Shown: positions 8,148-17,242, numbered from the stretch's first letter. The stretch: 64,000 bases of DNA from Pseudomonadales bacterium (GCA_012103535.1 WLWQ01000003.1:310001-374000); one strand, 5' to 3'. Notes: generated by a model from the letters alone, not told the origin. Numbers and translations: made by a program.

Positions 8148-9602
8148 TTAAGTAGAGAACTCAAGGCCCTCGACCATTTTTTCAAAGTCGGATTCAATAC
8201 TGCTGCCCTGCCAGTTTTTCATGAATCTATTTATATCTTTCTTAATCGCCCTATTAAACGTACCTCTATTTTTGTGACGCTTCATCGCATCTAGATCCAA
8301 AACATAGAGTCGATCACGCAGATACACGAAGTTGCTGGCCTTCATATCACCGTGACTAATTTGGTAGGTAATCATAGTTTCAAAAAGCTGTTTAAATGCA
8401 ATAACTAATTTTTCTACGGGTAAGGCGCTGGCGCCAGCTTTGTCGAATTGCTCAAGCAAATTGCTTGCGTCTAAGTCTTCGCTGAGGAAATAGGCTCGCC
8501 GCCGAAAAATCCAGAATGCACGTTCTTCATGGATCAAGTAAGGGTGTGGCGAATTTACTCCTAACATTTCCAACAACGAAGCATTCAACCAGCTGCGATG
8601 TGCTCGGCTTGGTTTGAACAGGTATTTCAGGCTGTGCCAGAGGGATTTCAAATTGTACCTTTTAAGTACAAATCGACGATTGTCCAGCGCAACAGATGCA
8701 ACGGTAGACGCATTGCCAGCCTTAAGCATGTTTTCATCTTTGATGAAACTACTGGGATTCTCGATAAAGCTTTCCAAGTCGTTCGAATGGATCTCTCGAT
8801 CGTAAACCACAAATCGGTTCGAATCTTGAATACTGTGATTTGCAGTAGTCGAACGAAACAGCTTTTTCTCAAAGTTATCCAGTCGATGTTGGCGTTTAGA
8901 TATTACTCGGGAATGAAATGTTTCTATTTCAGAATCTGGCAGAGTGCTGCCATGAGATTGATAATGATCCAGCATGCCAGAAATGTGTTTGTCCATATCT
9001 ACCGCAAACTGAGCAAAGAACAAAGAAAGGTTGTCTAGCGCCCGTGGTAAATCCAGGTGGGTATCGATCGCGCCTATCTCGCCTCCATCAAGCAAGTAGA
9101 TCCGTTCTCCTAACAACATAAAATTGTCCAGATGAATATCGTTCTGCCAGAGTCCTTCAGTATGACATTTGGCGATGGTAGCAACGGCCATTTTGATGAT
9201 GCTAAGTTTGCGCTCCTCGCTGGAGGCTTCATCAAGCAAACGAAGCAGGCTCTTTCCCTGCTCGAGATAGTCAATTAGCAATGCCGCACCGTTACCATCT
9301 AATGTTGTGGTCTGATGCAGGATATCTGGAGTGGGGATGTGGCGTTGTCGCAATAGATGGATGCCGCGGATATCGCTAAGTAGGTTTCGTTTCCAATGGC
9401 CCGGCCCAAAAAACAGCTTTACGATAACGGCTTGATTGCGCCAATTGGAAAGCCCAATTAAACGTCTGCCAGGAACGATGCGGAGAATACTATCGATTTT
9501 AATTTCTTCTTCTTTTTGTTGATCTTTGACTAGCGATAGATAAAACGGGGTTGGCACTTGCCTACCCATCGCGATTAAGTGTTCGCACTTAAAATTATTC
9601 AT
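8148..9602 (-). CDS. Tandem-domain LPS core kinase (two Kdo/WaaP-like kinase domains)
   Basis: A 484-residue protein with two protein-kinase-like folds in a row. The first (about 40-215) has the catalytic loop NDIHLDNF at 154-161 and a DGG metal motif at 172-174. The second (about 290-470) has HGDMKASNF at 417-425 and DLD at 436-438. Both resemble the Kdo/WaaP/InaA family that phosphorylates LPS core sugars. The start ATG at 9602 lies four bases after the waaP stop; the open frame runs to 9785 but would overlap waaP. Pseudomonas has separate extra kinases (WapP, WapQ) at this position, so this looks like a fused counterpart. Confidence 0.8.
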   Translation of the reverse strand: MNNFKCEHLIAMGRQVPTPFYLSLVKDQQKEEEIKIDSILRIVPGRRLIGLSNWRNQAVIVKLFFGPGHWKRNLLSDIRGIHLLRQRHIPTPDILHQTTTLDGNGAALLIDYLEQGKSLLRLLDEASSEERKLSIIKMAVATIAKCHTEGLWQNDIHLDNFMLLGERIYLLDGGEIGAIDTHLDLPRALDNLSLFFAQFAVDMDKHISGMLDHYQSHGSTLPDSEIETFHSRVISKRQHRLDNFEKKLFRSTTANHSIQDSNRFVVYDREIHSNDLESFIENPSSFIKDENMLKAGNASTVASVALDNRRFVLKRYNLKSLWHSLKYLFKPSRAHRSWLNASLLEMLGVNSPHPYLIHEERAFWIFRRRAYFLSEDLDASNLLEQFDKAGASALPVEKLVIAFKQLFETMITYQISHGDMKASNFVYLRDRLYVLDLDAMKRHKNRGTFNRAIKKDINRFMKNWQGSSIESDFEKMVEGLEFST

Positions 9603-9606
9603 ACCG

Positions 9607-10392
9607 TTACGTCGCTGGTCCGAGTTTTTCAAACATGGCTTCTGCACGTTGTTTAACTTCTTGCCAGAATTGACGCTGCTCGCTAAGAGCAGACCGCAGG
9701 TTTTTTCCCTGATAATGGCGCATAAAACGAAGCATATCCCGATCACTGAGACCGATAGTTTTTGCCGAATACAAAAGGCCGGCAATGTCTTTAATTACCC
9801 AACGTTGTGCTAGGTTTTTTCGGACCAGAGCACGATGCAGATCAATTAATGATAGCTTAGGAAACGGTTCTGCTCCTTCATGGAGTAAGAAATGGCAGAG
9901 ATAAAAATCTCTATGACAAATTCCATTCTTATGTAAGTTGCTGGCAATGGCAGCAACTTTTTCAATTAGCTTGCGCTTAATCCTTCTGTCGGCAGGAGAT
10001 TCCTGCCATTGCTTGCAGTAATCTTCCAGGCTTACAGTATCAGTAAGTTCCTCGGTGACAATGAAAGACTCGCGACTCGCGGGATTCCAACCTCGTTCGC
10101 CGTAAGCCACCGCATTCATAGTGGCGATATTAAGTTCTTGTAGGCGGTGAATCGCTTCCCATTCGTTGCGGGCGCCGATAATTGGCATCTTTAAAGTGAG
10201 TAAATTTTTGATTATTTCCAGCCATCCCACACCGGAATGAAGTTTTGCAAAGTAGCTTTTGCCATTAAGAGCGAATTGGAATGTTTTGCGAGCTTTTACC
10301 TGACGGTAGATATTCCCTTCCATCGCCTGCAACATTTTGAAGGGATCGGTTCCTTGAAAATTGTCAGCGAATTCTTCATTTAGATAGAACAT
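9607..10392 (-). CDS. waaP: LPS core heptose(I) kinase
   Basis: A 261-residue WaaP/RfaP-type kinase that phosphorylates heptose I of the inner core using ATP. The catalytic loop reads ICHRDFYLCHFLL, a strong family signature, followed by the metal-binding SLIDLHRA. The N-terminal part (GNIYRQVKARKT, SYFAKLH) contains the ATP-anchoring lysine. I chose the ATG at 10392 (MFYLNEEF), eight bases after waaG ends; the open frame extends to 10476 but would overlap waaG. It sits between waaG and the double kinase, matching Pseudomonas order. Core phosphates normally bind divalent cations and stabilise the outer membrane. Confidence 0.93.
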   Translation of the reverse strand: MFYLNEEFADNFQGTDPFKMLQAMEGNIYRQVKARKTFQFALNGKSYFAKLHSGVGWLEIIKNLLTLKMPIIGARNEWEAIHRLQELNIATMNAVAYGERGWNPASRESFIVTEELTDTVSLEDYCKQWQESPADRRIKRKLIEKVAAIASNLHKNGICHRDFYLCHFLLHEGAEPFPKLSLIDLHRALVRKNLAQRWVIKDIAGLLYSAKTIGLSDRDMLRFMRHYQGKNLRSALSEQRQFWQEVKQRAEAMFEKLGPAT

Positions 10393-10399
10393 GATTCGC

Positions 10400-11524
10400 T
10401 TAACCCGCTCGAGAAAACTTTTCGATTGAATCTGCAGCAGCTTGTGGCATGGAAAACAGGTCTGCTCGTTTTCCATATTCCAATCCGTTCGCCGACCATT
10501 TTTCCGTTCCCAGTGACTCCAGCATTTGGGTCAGGTTCTGATTTAATTCTGCTTGCGAAAAAGGATTAGGGCACACTCTTCCAGAATGTGCTTTTTCTAT
10601 ATGAAAGGAATAGCCACAGCTTGCTGTCGTCAATACCGGCAGTCCAGCGACGGTGGCTTCCAGTAATACGTAACCCGCACTTTCAAGATAGGCCGGATGA
10701 ATAAGCAGGTCGGCTCCTGCGAGAAATCGGGGAATATCATCCCGTCCCGGTAATATGCTCATACGGTCAGAGAGTCCGAGTTTTCGTGCTAAGCGATCTA
10801 CCCCTGCCGATTTGTCCTGCCCCACCAGCATGAATTTGGTTCGATTCAATTGCTGTTCGGGTAGCGAGGCAATTGCCTGCAAGGACCTATCCACCCCTTT
10901 TACTTTGAATCCCGAGCCAATCTGCAGCAATAACAATTCATCGTCGGCTACACCATACTCATTTCTGAATTTTTGCCTTACTGTCAGATCACGCTGTTCT
11001 ACCTTGCGATCCATGGAAAGGCCCGGAGGAAGTTCGTGTAATCGATTGCTGCAAGCAGGGTAGTGCTTTTCAAAAGTCTGTCGTTGTTGTGGTGAGAGTA
11101 TCAGCGCTTGGGTGGTCGAAGCTTTACCAAATACAGCTTCTTCATAACGCCGAAAATGCCGATAGCGGGAGGTGAACTTGTAATAGGGACCTCGTTGATT
11201 TTGCGCTTTTTCTGCGAAACAGGGGTCAGCCGCGAAATAGACATCCAACAGTGGCATTTTATTGAAACCAACTACCGTAGTGGGTTGTGAGTTTGACAAT
11301 GCACGAGTCATCCAATTGGTATAGTTTTTGTAGAGTTTTACGCGCGTTCTACCTTTCACGGGTACTCGTGTGAGATTTAGTTCTTCAGGTACGTCGCCTT
11401 GCCAACGTATGGCATAGACATCCACATCGTGACCGCGGCTGGTACATTCATTAGCTATTCGAAGAAAATCTCTCTGTTGTCCACCGTAAGGAAAGTAGGA
11501 ATAGATGAGAAAGCTCAACTTCAT
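10400..11524 (-). CDS. waaG: LPS core glucosyltransferase I (glycosyltransferase family 4)
   Basis: A 374-residue GT-B glycosyltransferase that adds the first hexose to heptose II. The N-terminus MKLSFLIYSYFPYGGQQRDF matches the WaaG nucleotide-sugar fold, and the C-terminal donor-binding region shows LIHPAYLESAGYVLLEA with the conserved E-x7-E pattern of GT4 enzymes. The ATG at 11524 is preferred over the upstream in-frame start at 11566, which would overlap waaC. Eight bases separate it from waaC and seven from waaP, so the cluster is an operon. Acceptor and donor are inferred from family and position. Confidence 0.92.
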   Translation of the reverse strand: MKLSFLIYSYFPYGGQQRDFLRIANECTSRGHDVDVYAIRWQGDVPEELNLTRVPVKGRTRVKLYKNYTNWMTRALSNSQPTTVVGFNKMPLLDVYFAADPCFAEKAQNQRGPYYKFTSRYRHFRRYEEAVFGKASTTQALILSPQQRQTFEKHYPACSNRLHELPPGLSMDRKVEQRDLTVRQKFRNEYGVADDELLLLQIGSGFKVKGVDRSLQAIASLPEQQLNRTKFMLVGQDKSAGVDRLARKLGLSDRMSILPGRDDIPRFLAGADLLIHPAYLESAGYVLLEATVAGLPVLTTASCGYSFHIEKAHSGRVCPNPFSQAELNQNLTQMLESLGTEKWSANGLEYGKRADLFSMPQAAADSIEKFSRAG

Positions 11525-11532
11525 GGGAGTGG

Positions 11533-12591
11533 CTATTCCTGTATTAGTTTCTCGAAGCGTTGCCACACCTGTTCAGGTCTATGTGCGGAAAAGCAGGGGG
11601 GCGTCACGGCAAAGGGCTGGTCTTCGAATTCATCTGTGATCCCAGGCCCATTGTAGGTGCAAACTTTTTTAACACAGGGTGCACAATTAAAATTAGAATT
11701 CAGGTGAAGTTGATTTTCGCCAAAGGTCCCGGACAGACCTGGATTAGTGGAGCCGTAAAGTGAAACTGTGGGTTTTGCCAGTGCTGCTGCCAGATGACCC
11801 AAGCCAGTATCAACAGCAATTACTCCCTTCGAATTTGTAATGTGTTGTGCCAGGCCAGACAGTGTTTGTTTGTCGAGTACTGTAACGGAGGAATTGTCTT
11901 TGGCAATAAATTCGGCTCTTTGTTTTTCTTTGATATCTCCCCAGGGTAACAAGATTTCAAATCCCGCTTCACTGGCAATGTGTGCGAGATGGCGCCAATA
12001 ATATTCCGGCCAATGTTTTGTCGCCCAGGTTGTACCATGGAGAAATACGACCCGATTGCCCGGGCTAGCTTCGCCAGTACCCTTTATCCTTTCGATATCG
12101 ATACCGTAGTCGATTGACTCCTTGTCATATCGATACTTTAGAGCCCGTGAAAATAGCTGTCGTACTCTATCCACAGCATGCTCGGTCCACGGCACCGAAT
12201 ACACTTTGTTATAAAAGAGTGTGGCTAAAGGCTCTCGAATAGTTCGATTGCTAAGACCAATAGTGAGGCCGCGCGATAAACGACTGATGAAGCCGCTTTT
12301 GATTAGTCCTTGGGCATCAATAACCAAGTCGTAATGTACACCCTGCAGTGCTCGTTTAAATGAGCGGAACTCATGACTCAGATAAGTCTGCACTAAATTT
12401 CTGCGCCAGCGTCGAATGGCAACTGGAATGACTTTATCAACCGCGGGATGCCAAGACGGAACTTCAACAAAATTCTCTTCGACCACCCAATCGAAAGTAA
12501 GATTCGCGTGGGCTTTGTGGGCATCGGTGACTGCTGGAAGAGTATGAATAATATCTCCCAGTGAAGAAACTTTAACAATCAGTACTCGCAA
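11533..12591 (-). CDS. waaC: LPS heptosyltransferase I
   Basis: A 352-residue GT9-family transferase that adds the first heptose to Kdo. The start MRVLIVKVSSLGDIIHTLPA is the classic WaaC N-terminus with the SLGD motif. The ADP-heptose-binding region contains VAVDTGLGHLAAALAKPTVSLYG. The C-terminal NFNCAPCVKKVC segment is a cysteine-rich feature common in GT9 enzymes. It lies 16 bases after waaF and eight before waaG on the same strand. Length and motifs are standard. Confidence 0.94.
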   Translation of the reverse strand: MRVLIVKVSSLGDIIHTLPAVTDAHKAHANLTFDWVVEENFVEVPSWHPAVDKVIPVAIRRWRRNLVQTYLSHEFRSFKRALQGVHYDLVIDAQGLIKSGFISRLSRGLTIGLSNRTIREPLATLFYNKVYSVPWTEHAVDRVRQLFSRALKYRYDKESIDYGIDIERIKGTGEASPGNRVVFLHGTTWATKHWPEYYWRHLAHIASEAGFEILLPWGDIKEKQRAEFIAKDNSSVTVLDKQTLSGLAQHITNSKGVIAVDTGLGHLAAALAKPTVSLYGSTNPGLSGTFGENQLHLNSNFNCAPCVKKVCTYNGPGITDEFEDQPFAVTPPCFSAHRPEQVWQRFEKLIQE

Positions 12592-12607
12592 TGAATGCTC
12601 TTCCTAT

Positions 12608-13651
12608 TTATTCGCTTGCTGAAAACGACTCGACTGATTCAATTGCTAATGCAGGTTTCAGTTCTGTTAAACAGCGTAAATGCCCGTAAGGACACTTCCT
12701 TTTAAAACATGGCCGACATTCAATATCAGTGGCCAGTAATTTTACCTTTTCTGCTAATGGCGGTGTAAAGTCAGGAGATGTAGATCCGTAAATTCCCACC
12801 ACTGGTTTTTCCAGAGCTGACGCGACATGCATAAGGCCCGAATCATTGGAAACAACCACATCTACCAATGACATTAGATCGATAGCTTCTGCCAAGCTGG
12901 TTCTTCCTGCTAGATTATGGCAGTGCCCTCTATGGCGGTCATCGATATCGGCCAGAATTGATTCTGTTATCAGCTCATCATTGGCCGAACCAAATATCCA
13001 TACCTGCCAACCTTGTTGCAACATCGAGTTGCTTAGCTCGGCATAGTACTCTGAAGGCCATTGTTTTGCTTCACCGAATTCCGCACCGGGACAGATGGCG
13101 AGGATCTTGTCAGATGTGACCAAGCTAAACTTGCTAATACTAGCATCGACATTTGCCTGGCTGGTCACCAACTTAGGATGAGGAATCTGTTGCGGTGGAG
13201 AAGAAATTTCGGGATATGCCAGAGCCGCGAAGCGCTGCACCATTAGCGGAAACTGCTCATTCTGAGGCGGACGACAATCATTCAGTAACAAATTTCGCCA
13301 TTCTCCCCTCCAGCCAGTACGAACTTGGATGTTGGCATGATAAGGGACTAGCGCCGATTTAAAGGAAAGCGGCAGCACTATGGCTTGAGTGAACAGCGCA
13401 GTGCGCAATGATTTGCCAAGTTTTCGACGCGCCGCTAAGCGCAACTCGCCGTGGCCAATTTCCATATCTATGCTGGCATCCACCTCCGGCATCCGGTCTA
13501 GTAGCGGCCGCGTCCAATGAGGCGCCATTACTGTAATCTGGCAATCTGGATTGTTCTCTTTAAGACACTTGTATAGAGACTGAGACATGACCATGTCTCC
13601 TACCCAGGAAGGACCGATGACGAGAATATTTTGTGTGATTTGTTCAGCCAT
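12608..13651 (-). CDS. waaF: LPS heptosyltransferase II
   Basis: A 347-residue GT9-family enzyme that transfers the second heptose to the inner core. It shows ILVIGPSWVGDMVMSQSLY at the N-terminus, typical of WaaF, and VVSNDSGLMHVASALEKPVVG in the donor-binding half. The C-terminus holds IECRPCFKRKCPYGHLRC, matching the cysteine pattern of WaaF. It is the first gene of the minus-strand waa cluster; a candidate terminator lies upstream between it and the GspE-type gene. With waaC, hldE and waaP it implies a heptose-containing, phosphorylated core. Confidence 0.94.
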   Translation of the reverse strand: MAEQITQNILVIGPSWVGDMVMSQSLYKCLKENNPDCQITVMAPHWTRPLLDRMPEVDASIDMEIGHGELRLAARRKLGKSLRTALFTQAIVLPLSFKSALVPYHANIQVRTGWRGEWRNLLLNDCRPPQNEQFPLMVQRFAALAYPEISSPPQQIPHPKLVTSQANVDASISKFSLVTSDKILAICPGAEFGEAKQWPSEYYAELSNSMLQQGWQVWIFGSANDELITESILADIDDRHRGHCHNLAGRTSLAEAIDLMSLVDVVVSNDSGLMHVASALEKPVVGIYGSTSPDFTPPLAEKVKLLATDIECRPCFKRKCPYGHLRCLTELKPALAIESVESFSASE

Positions 13652-13668
13652 AACTAAAACCTGAGACT

Positions 13669-13690
13669 AAAACCGAAGCCTCTGGTTTTT
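13669..13690 (-). terminator. Possible intrinsic terminator between the GspE-type gene and waaF
   Basis: On the minus strand AAAACC and GGTTTT arms (13684-13689 and 13669-13674) flank a nine-base interior that can extend the stem with one mismatch. The T run is short, so termination strength is uncertain. It lies between the stop at 13729 and the waaF start at 13651 and would separate the ATPase gene from the LPS operon. Confidence 0.35.
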
Positions 13691-13728
13691 CGAATTCGTA
13701 GGGTTAGGCGGTCTCGCAGAAAGGTTTC

Positions 13729-15516
13729 TTATTTTGCAGTCTCGGGAGTTACTCTCAATACTTCATTGACAGTGGTGTGTCCCGCTGCAACCTTTTGCGC
13801 ACCGCTAAGACGTAAGCTTAACATGCCTTCCTTGTAAGCCTGCTTTCTTAGAGAAGTCAGATCTCCTTTATTATCGGCGAAGCTATGCAAAGTTTCGGTA
13901 AATGGCATGACTTCATAGATTCCCTGTCTGCCTTTAAACCCTGTTTCACGACAATCCAGACAGCCCTCAGCATGATAGGCATTCTTTGGCAATTTCACTT
14001 TCCAGGGTTTAGTAAGGGTTTCCCAGGCGTCGGCTGGAATCTCATGGGGTTTTTTACAACTTGGGCAAAGAGTTCTCACTAATCGCTGGGCGACGATTCC
14101 AATGACTGTGGCCTTAATTAAATAAGGAGGCACACCCAATTCCAGCAAACGGGTAATGGCTGAAGGCGCATCGTTTGTGTGCAGGGTTGTAAACACCAGG
14201 TGTCCGGTAAGAGAGGCTTGAATCGCCATCTCTGCCGTGGGTAAATCCCGTACCTCACCGATCATGATGATATCCGGATCCTGTCTTAACAACGCTTTTA
14301 CGCCATCGGCAAAGTTCAGATCGATATTCTCTTGTACTTGCATTTGATTGAAGGTCTCTTCAACCATTTCGATTGGATCTTCGATGGTGCAAACATTTAC
14401 TTCTTCAGTCGCGAGTGTTTTCAAAGTGGAATACAGGGTTGTTGTTTTTCCACTTCCTGTTGGCCCGGTAATAATTACGATACCGTAATTGTTCCTAATA
14501 ATTTCCTGCCAACGTGTTAGATCTTCGTTGATTAGTCCTAGCTCTTCGAAAGGCTTCAATAGAACTTCAGGATCAAAGATTCGCATAACTAACTTCTCAC
14601 CAAAAGCAGTCGGTAAAGTCGAAAGTCGAAGTTCTACTTCATTGCCGTTGGGGCTTTTGGTCTTAATACGACCATCCTGAGGTTTTCTTTTTTCGGCTAC
14701 GTTCATGCGGCCAAGAATTTTTAAGCGACTGGTGACAGCATTCATTGCAGTCATGGGCAAGGAGTAAACCGTATACAACACTCCGTCAATTCTGAATCGC
14801 ATATTGCCCTGTTCCCTACGCGGCTCAATATGGATATCACTGGCTCTTTGTTCGAATGCGTATTGCAGCAACCAATCGACGACGTTAACAATATGCTGAT
14901 CGTTGGCCTCGGGTTCTTTAATGTTACCGAGCTCCAACATTTGCTCCAAATTACCAATGCCTTTTAACTGTGATATTCCAGCAGTGGCTCCCTGAATGGA
15001 TTTGGAAACGCTGTAAAACTCTGAAGCCATGCGTTTAATATCGAGCGGGTTCGACACTACGCGTTTAATTTTCTTGCCTGAGGTATGTTCGAGTACAGAT
15101 TCCCAGGAATCGAGATAGGGTTCGGCACTGGAAACGACAATCTCATCGGGCTTATCTTCTACAGCCAAGATTTCGTGCCGCTGGGAGAACTTGAAATCCA
15201 TTACCTGAGTAACTTGCGCCACGTCGATCTTGAGTGGATCAATGCGAAAGTAATCCTGGCCACATTGATTGCTTAGGGCCATGGTCAAATTTTCGATATC
15301 CAGCGTTCTACCTGAATTTTGTTGATCGATGAGATCAATGTCCGCGAGATAATGGAGAATGTGTTTGGCGCGGTGATCGGCTGCATTCCGATCTTTCATG
15401 GCGCGGTCGTAATCGCTTTTATTGATTCGCTCTTCCGCTAACAAGCCATCCAAAAATATTTTTAGATCGAGCTTGGTATTTTTAAGCTGTGCGCTTTGTT
15501 CTTCAATTGCAGTCAT
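13729..15516 (-). CDS. GspE/PulE/PilB-type secretion ATPase, orphan
   Basis: A 595-residue hexameric ATPase of the type II secretion/type IV pilus family. The N-terminal part (about 60-170) resembles the MshEN/T2SSE_N domain. The ATPase core has Walker A GPTGSGKTTTLYS, the Asp box around IDGVLYTVYSLP, Walker B LLRQDPDIIMIGEVRD and a His box (GHLVFTTLHTND). A C-terminal four-cysteine zinc site is formed by LCPSCKK and GCLDCRETGFKGR. No pilin, platform or secretin gene is in the window, so it must work with parts encoded elsewhere. A 13-base-pair inverted repeat lies just upstream. Confidence 0.85.
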   Translation of the reverse strand: MTAIEEQSAQLKNTKLDLKIFLDGLLAEERINKSDYDRAMKDRNAADHRAKHILHYLADIDLIDQQNSGRTLDIENLTMALSNQCGQDYFRIDPLKIDVAQVTQVMDFKFSQRHEILAVEDKPDEIVVSSAEPYLDSWESVLEHTSGKKIKRVVSNPLDIKRMASEFYSVSKSIQGATAGISQLKGIGNLEQMLELGNIKEPEANDQHIVNVVDWLLQYAFEQRASDIHIEPRREQGNMRFRIDGVLYTVYSLPMTAMNAVTSRLKILGRMNVAEKRKPQDGRIKTKSPNGNEVELRLSTLPTAFGEKLVMRIFDPEVLLKPFEELGLINEDLTRWQEIIRNNYGIVIITGPTGSGKTTTLYSTLKTLATEEVNVCTIEDPIEMVEETFNQMQVQENIDLNFADGVKALLRQDPDIIMIGEVRDLPTAEMAIQASLTGHLVFTTLHTNDAPSAITRLLELGVPPYLIKATVIGIVAQRLVRTLCPSCKKPHEIPADAWETLTKPWKVKLPKNAYHAEGCLDCRETGFKGRQGIYEVMPFTETLHSFADNKGDLTSLRKQAYKEGMLSLRLSGAQKVAAGHTTVNEVLRVTPETAK

Positions 15517-15582
15517 AATTTAAGTTTAACCCCGCATACGGTAAAAACAAACAGCGGCAATTAAGTAATGGGAACTCGATCT

Positions 15583-15611
15583 CATCTCGAAATTCATGGA
15601 ATTTCGAGATG
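15583..15611. repeat. Perfect 13-bp inverted repeat with a 3-base loop
   Basis: Arms CATCTCGAAATTC (15583-15595) and GAATTTCGAGATG (15599-15611) flank ATG. The stem can extend by about three more pairs including a G-T pair. It lies in the interval between the GspE-type gene start (15516) and the M48 protease gene stop (15668). It would form a strong hairpin at the 3' end of the upstream minus-strand transcript, but no T run follows, so it is not a typical intrinsic terminator. A processing site, rho-independent mRNA end stabiliser or operator are alternatives. Confidence 0.6.
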
Positions 15612-15667
15612 GGAGCTTGTGTTAGTGCCTTGTGTAGTGGCTTTGGATGAGTTATCGGCTGTATCGA

Positions 15668-17143
15668 CTATTCGACTAGCTTAATCCAGTCACCTTCTTC
15701 CGGTGAGCCAGTTGGATAATAGCCATTGAGTAAGCGCAGAGTTTCTTCCGGAAAATTAGCGATTTTGCTTTGCTGTGCGACAACTGAAAAATCGAAGAAT
15801 TCGCTGGCTTGTACGTATTTAATTTTCATTTCACTTCCGGCTACAACTTCACCCTGCTGGATGGCACGGAATGATCGAATCGAAGCCAGTAGCATCTCAT
15901 CAATTTCGTCGCTCATGCTGATGTCGGTAATTTCGCCGCGAAAGGTAAATGCTCTAGGTCCCAAATACAGGGTAGCAACTCGCTCCATTTTGCCAGTTGC
16001 TGAGTTTGGCGCCACTCCGGTATGACCTATTAATCGGAATTGAGACAATGGTTCGGATTTTTGTAAATTCTCGATGCCCATGTTGTCCCTAATAAAGACA
16101 CGTGGCTCTATATTACCTTGCAGGCGCTGTGCCTCTATTCGGATATTTCCTGCATTTGGCGCACTCGCAGTTACAGTCGTCGTAGTTTCTTCAATATTCC
16201 AATCATCTGGAAAGACTAAGGTATAGCCTAGTAAATCCTGATAGTAGCGATTACGTTGGTCTGTTCTTTGCGAAGCATTACTTTGACCAACTATGAGTCC
16301 ATTCATGATTTCGCGGAACAAATCGTTGTCGGCTTCTGGAGTTGCGCTTTCTTCCAACTGACCAACCTGGGCTATTGCTTCCTGCAAGCGGCGGTCGTTG
16401 CGTGGGTGAGTTGCAAATAGACCATGGTAAGTCCCGCCGCCGCCGGTAACGCGACGATTAAAATCTTCTTGATTCTTGAGTACCGTAATCACTTCGATCA
16501 TGGCGGCCGGGTCGTAACCTGCGTTTACTAAGTACTCAGCTGCGAGACTGTCTGCTTCGAGCTCATGTTCACGGCCAAAGCCAGATAGACCGGTTTGAGC
16601 CCAAATAGAAGCAACTTCACTGATCTGGGATGCGGCATAGCCACTGCCTGTGGCAATGCCAGCGACGATACCGCCGGCTACTGCAGCACCTCTGGCAAAT
16701 GCGCCTCTGGCTTGCTGCTGAACAGCGTGTCGAGCGGTGATATGGCCAATCTCATGGGCTAGTACTGCCGCGAGATCGGCCTCATCGTTCATATAAGTTA
16801 GCAACCCCCTGTTCACGTACACGTAACCACCAGGTAGCGCGAACGCATTTATCTCGGGACTGTCGATAACAAAAAAATGGTATACAAGATCTGGTCGATG
16901 GCTCACGTCTGCCATCTTCTGACCGATCCTTTCAACATACGAGACCAGTTCTTCTTCCTCAAACAGTGGCATGGAAGTCATAACTTTCTCATGCTCTTCC
17001 AGACCAATTTCCTTTTCTCTGTTTTCACTCATTAAAACTAAATTGGCTCCGCCAGTGGCAGGATTAACTGCGCACGCAGAGAGAAGCATCGACGCAAGTA
17101 GTGCAGAAATTGCTGCAACTAAAAATTGGGAATTACTTTTCAT
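15668..17143 (-). CDS. M48-family metalloprotease lipoprotein
   Basis: A 491-residue zinc metalloprotease, BepA/LoiP-like in outline, predicted in the periplasm. From the ATG at 17143 (MKSNSQFL) it has a lipoprotein signal ending in LLSAC. The catalytic site is HEIGHITARHAVQQ (HExxH) with the third ligand in ELEADSLAAEYL. A glycine/alanine-rich hydrophobic stretch (GAAVAGGIVAGIATGSGYA) follows the active site. The C-terminal 200 residues form a beta-rich region (TGKMERVATLYLGPRAFTF) seen in some large M48 lipoproteins. An in-frame start at 17206 would put extra residues before the signal. It is 99 bases downstream of the lipoprotein gene at 17243 and may be the last gene of the vWA operon or an independent quality-control protease. 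Confidence 0.85.
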   Translation of the reverse strand: MKSNSQFLVAAISALLASMLLSACAVNPATGGANLVLMSENREKEIGLEEHEKVMTSMPLFEEEELVSYVERIGQKMADVSHRPDLVYHFFVIDSPEINAFALPGGYVYVNRGLLTYMNDEADLAAVLAHEIGHITARHAVQQQARGAFARGAAVAGGIVAGIATGSGYAASQISEVASIWAQTGLSGFGREHELEADSLAAEYLVNAGYDPAAMIEVITVLKNQEDFNRRVTGGGGTYHGLFATHPRNDRRLQEAIAQVGQLEESATPEADNDLFREIMNGLIVGQSNASQRTDQRNRYYQDLLGYTLVFPDDWNIEETTTTVTASAPNAGNIRIEAQRLQGNIEPRVFIRDNMGIENLQKSEPLSQFRLIGHTGVAPNSATGKMERVATLYLGPRAFTFRGEITDISMSDEIDEMLLASIRSFRAIQQGEVVAGSEMKIKYVQASEFFDFSVVAQQSKIANFPEETLRLLNGYYPTGSPEEGDWIKLVE

Positions 17144-17242
17144 AAAGTTTAAAAGTTTGTAGTTAATCGACAAAGTCGATAAGAAGAAGGAACCTAATTT
17201 TTTCATGGTGCCACCTGTCTTTCTTTAGGGTAGCTTCTGTAG

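Noticed and set aside
9603..9785. N-terminal extension of the double kinase frame
   Set aside because: It would overlap waaP by about 180 bases in another frame and has no kinase-like sequence; the ATG at 9602 fits the operon spacing.
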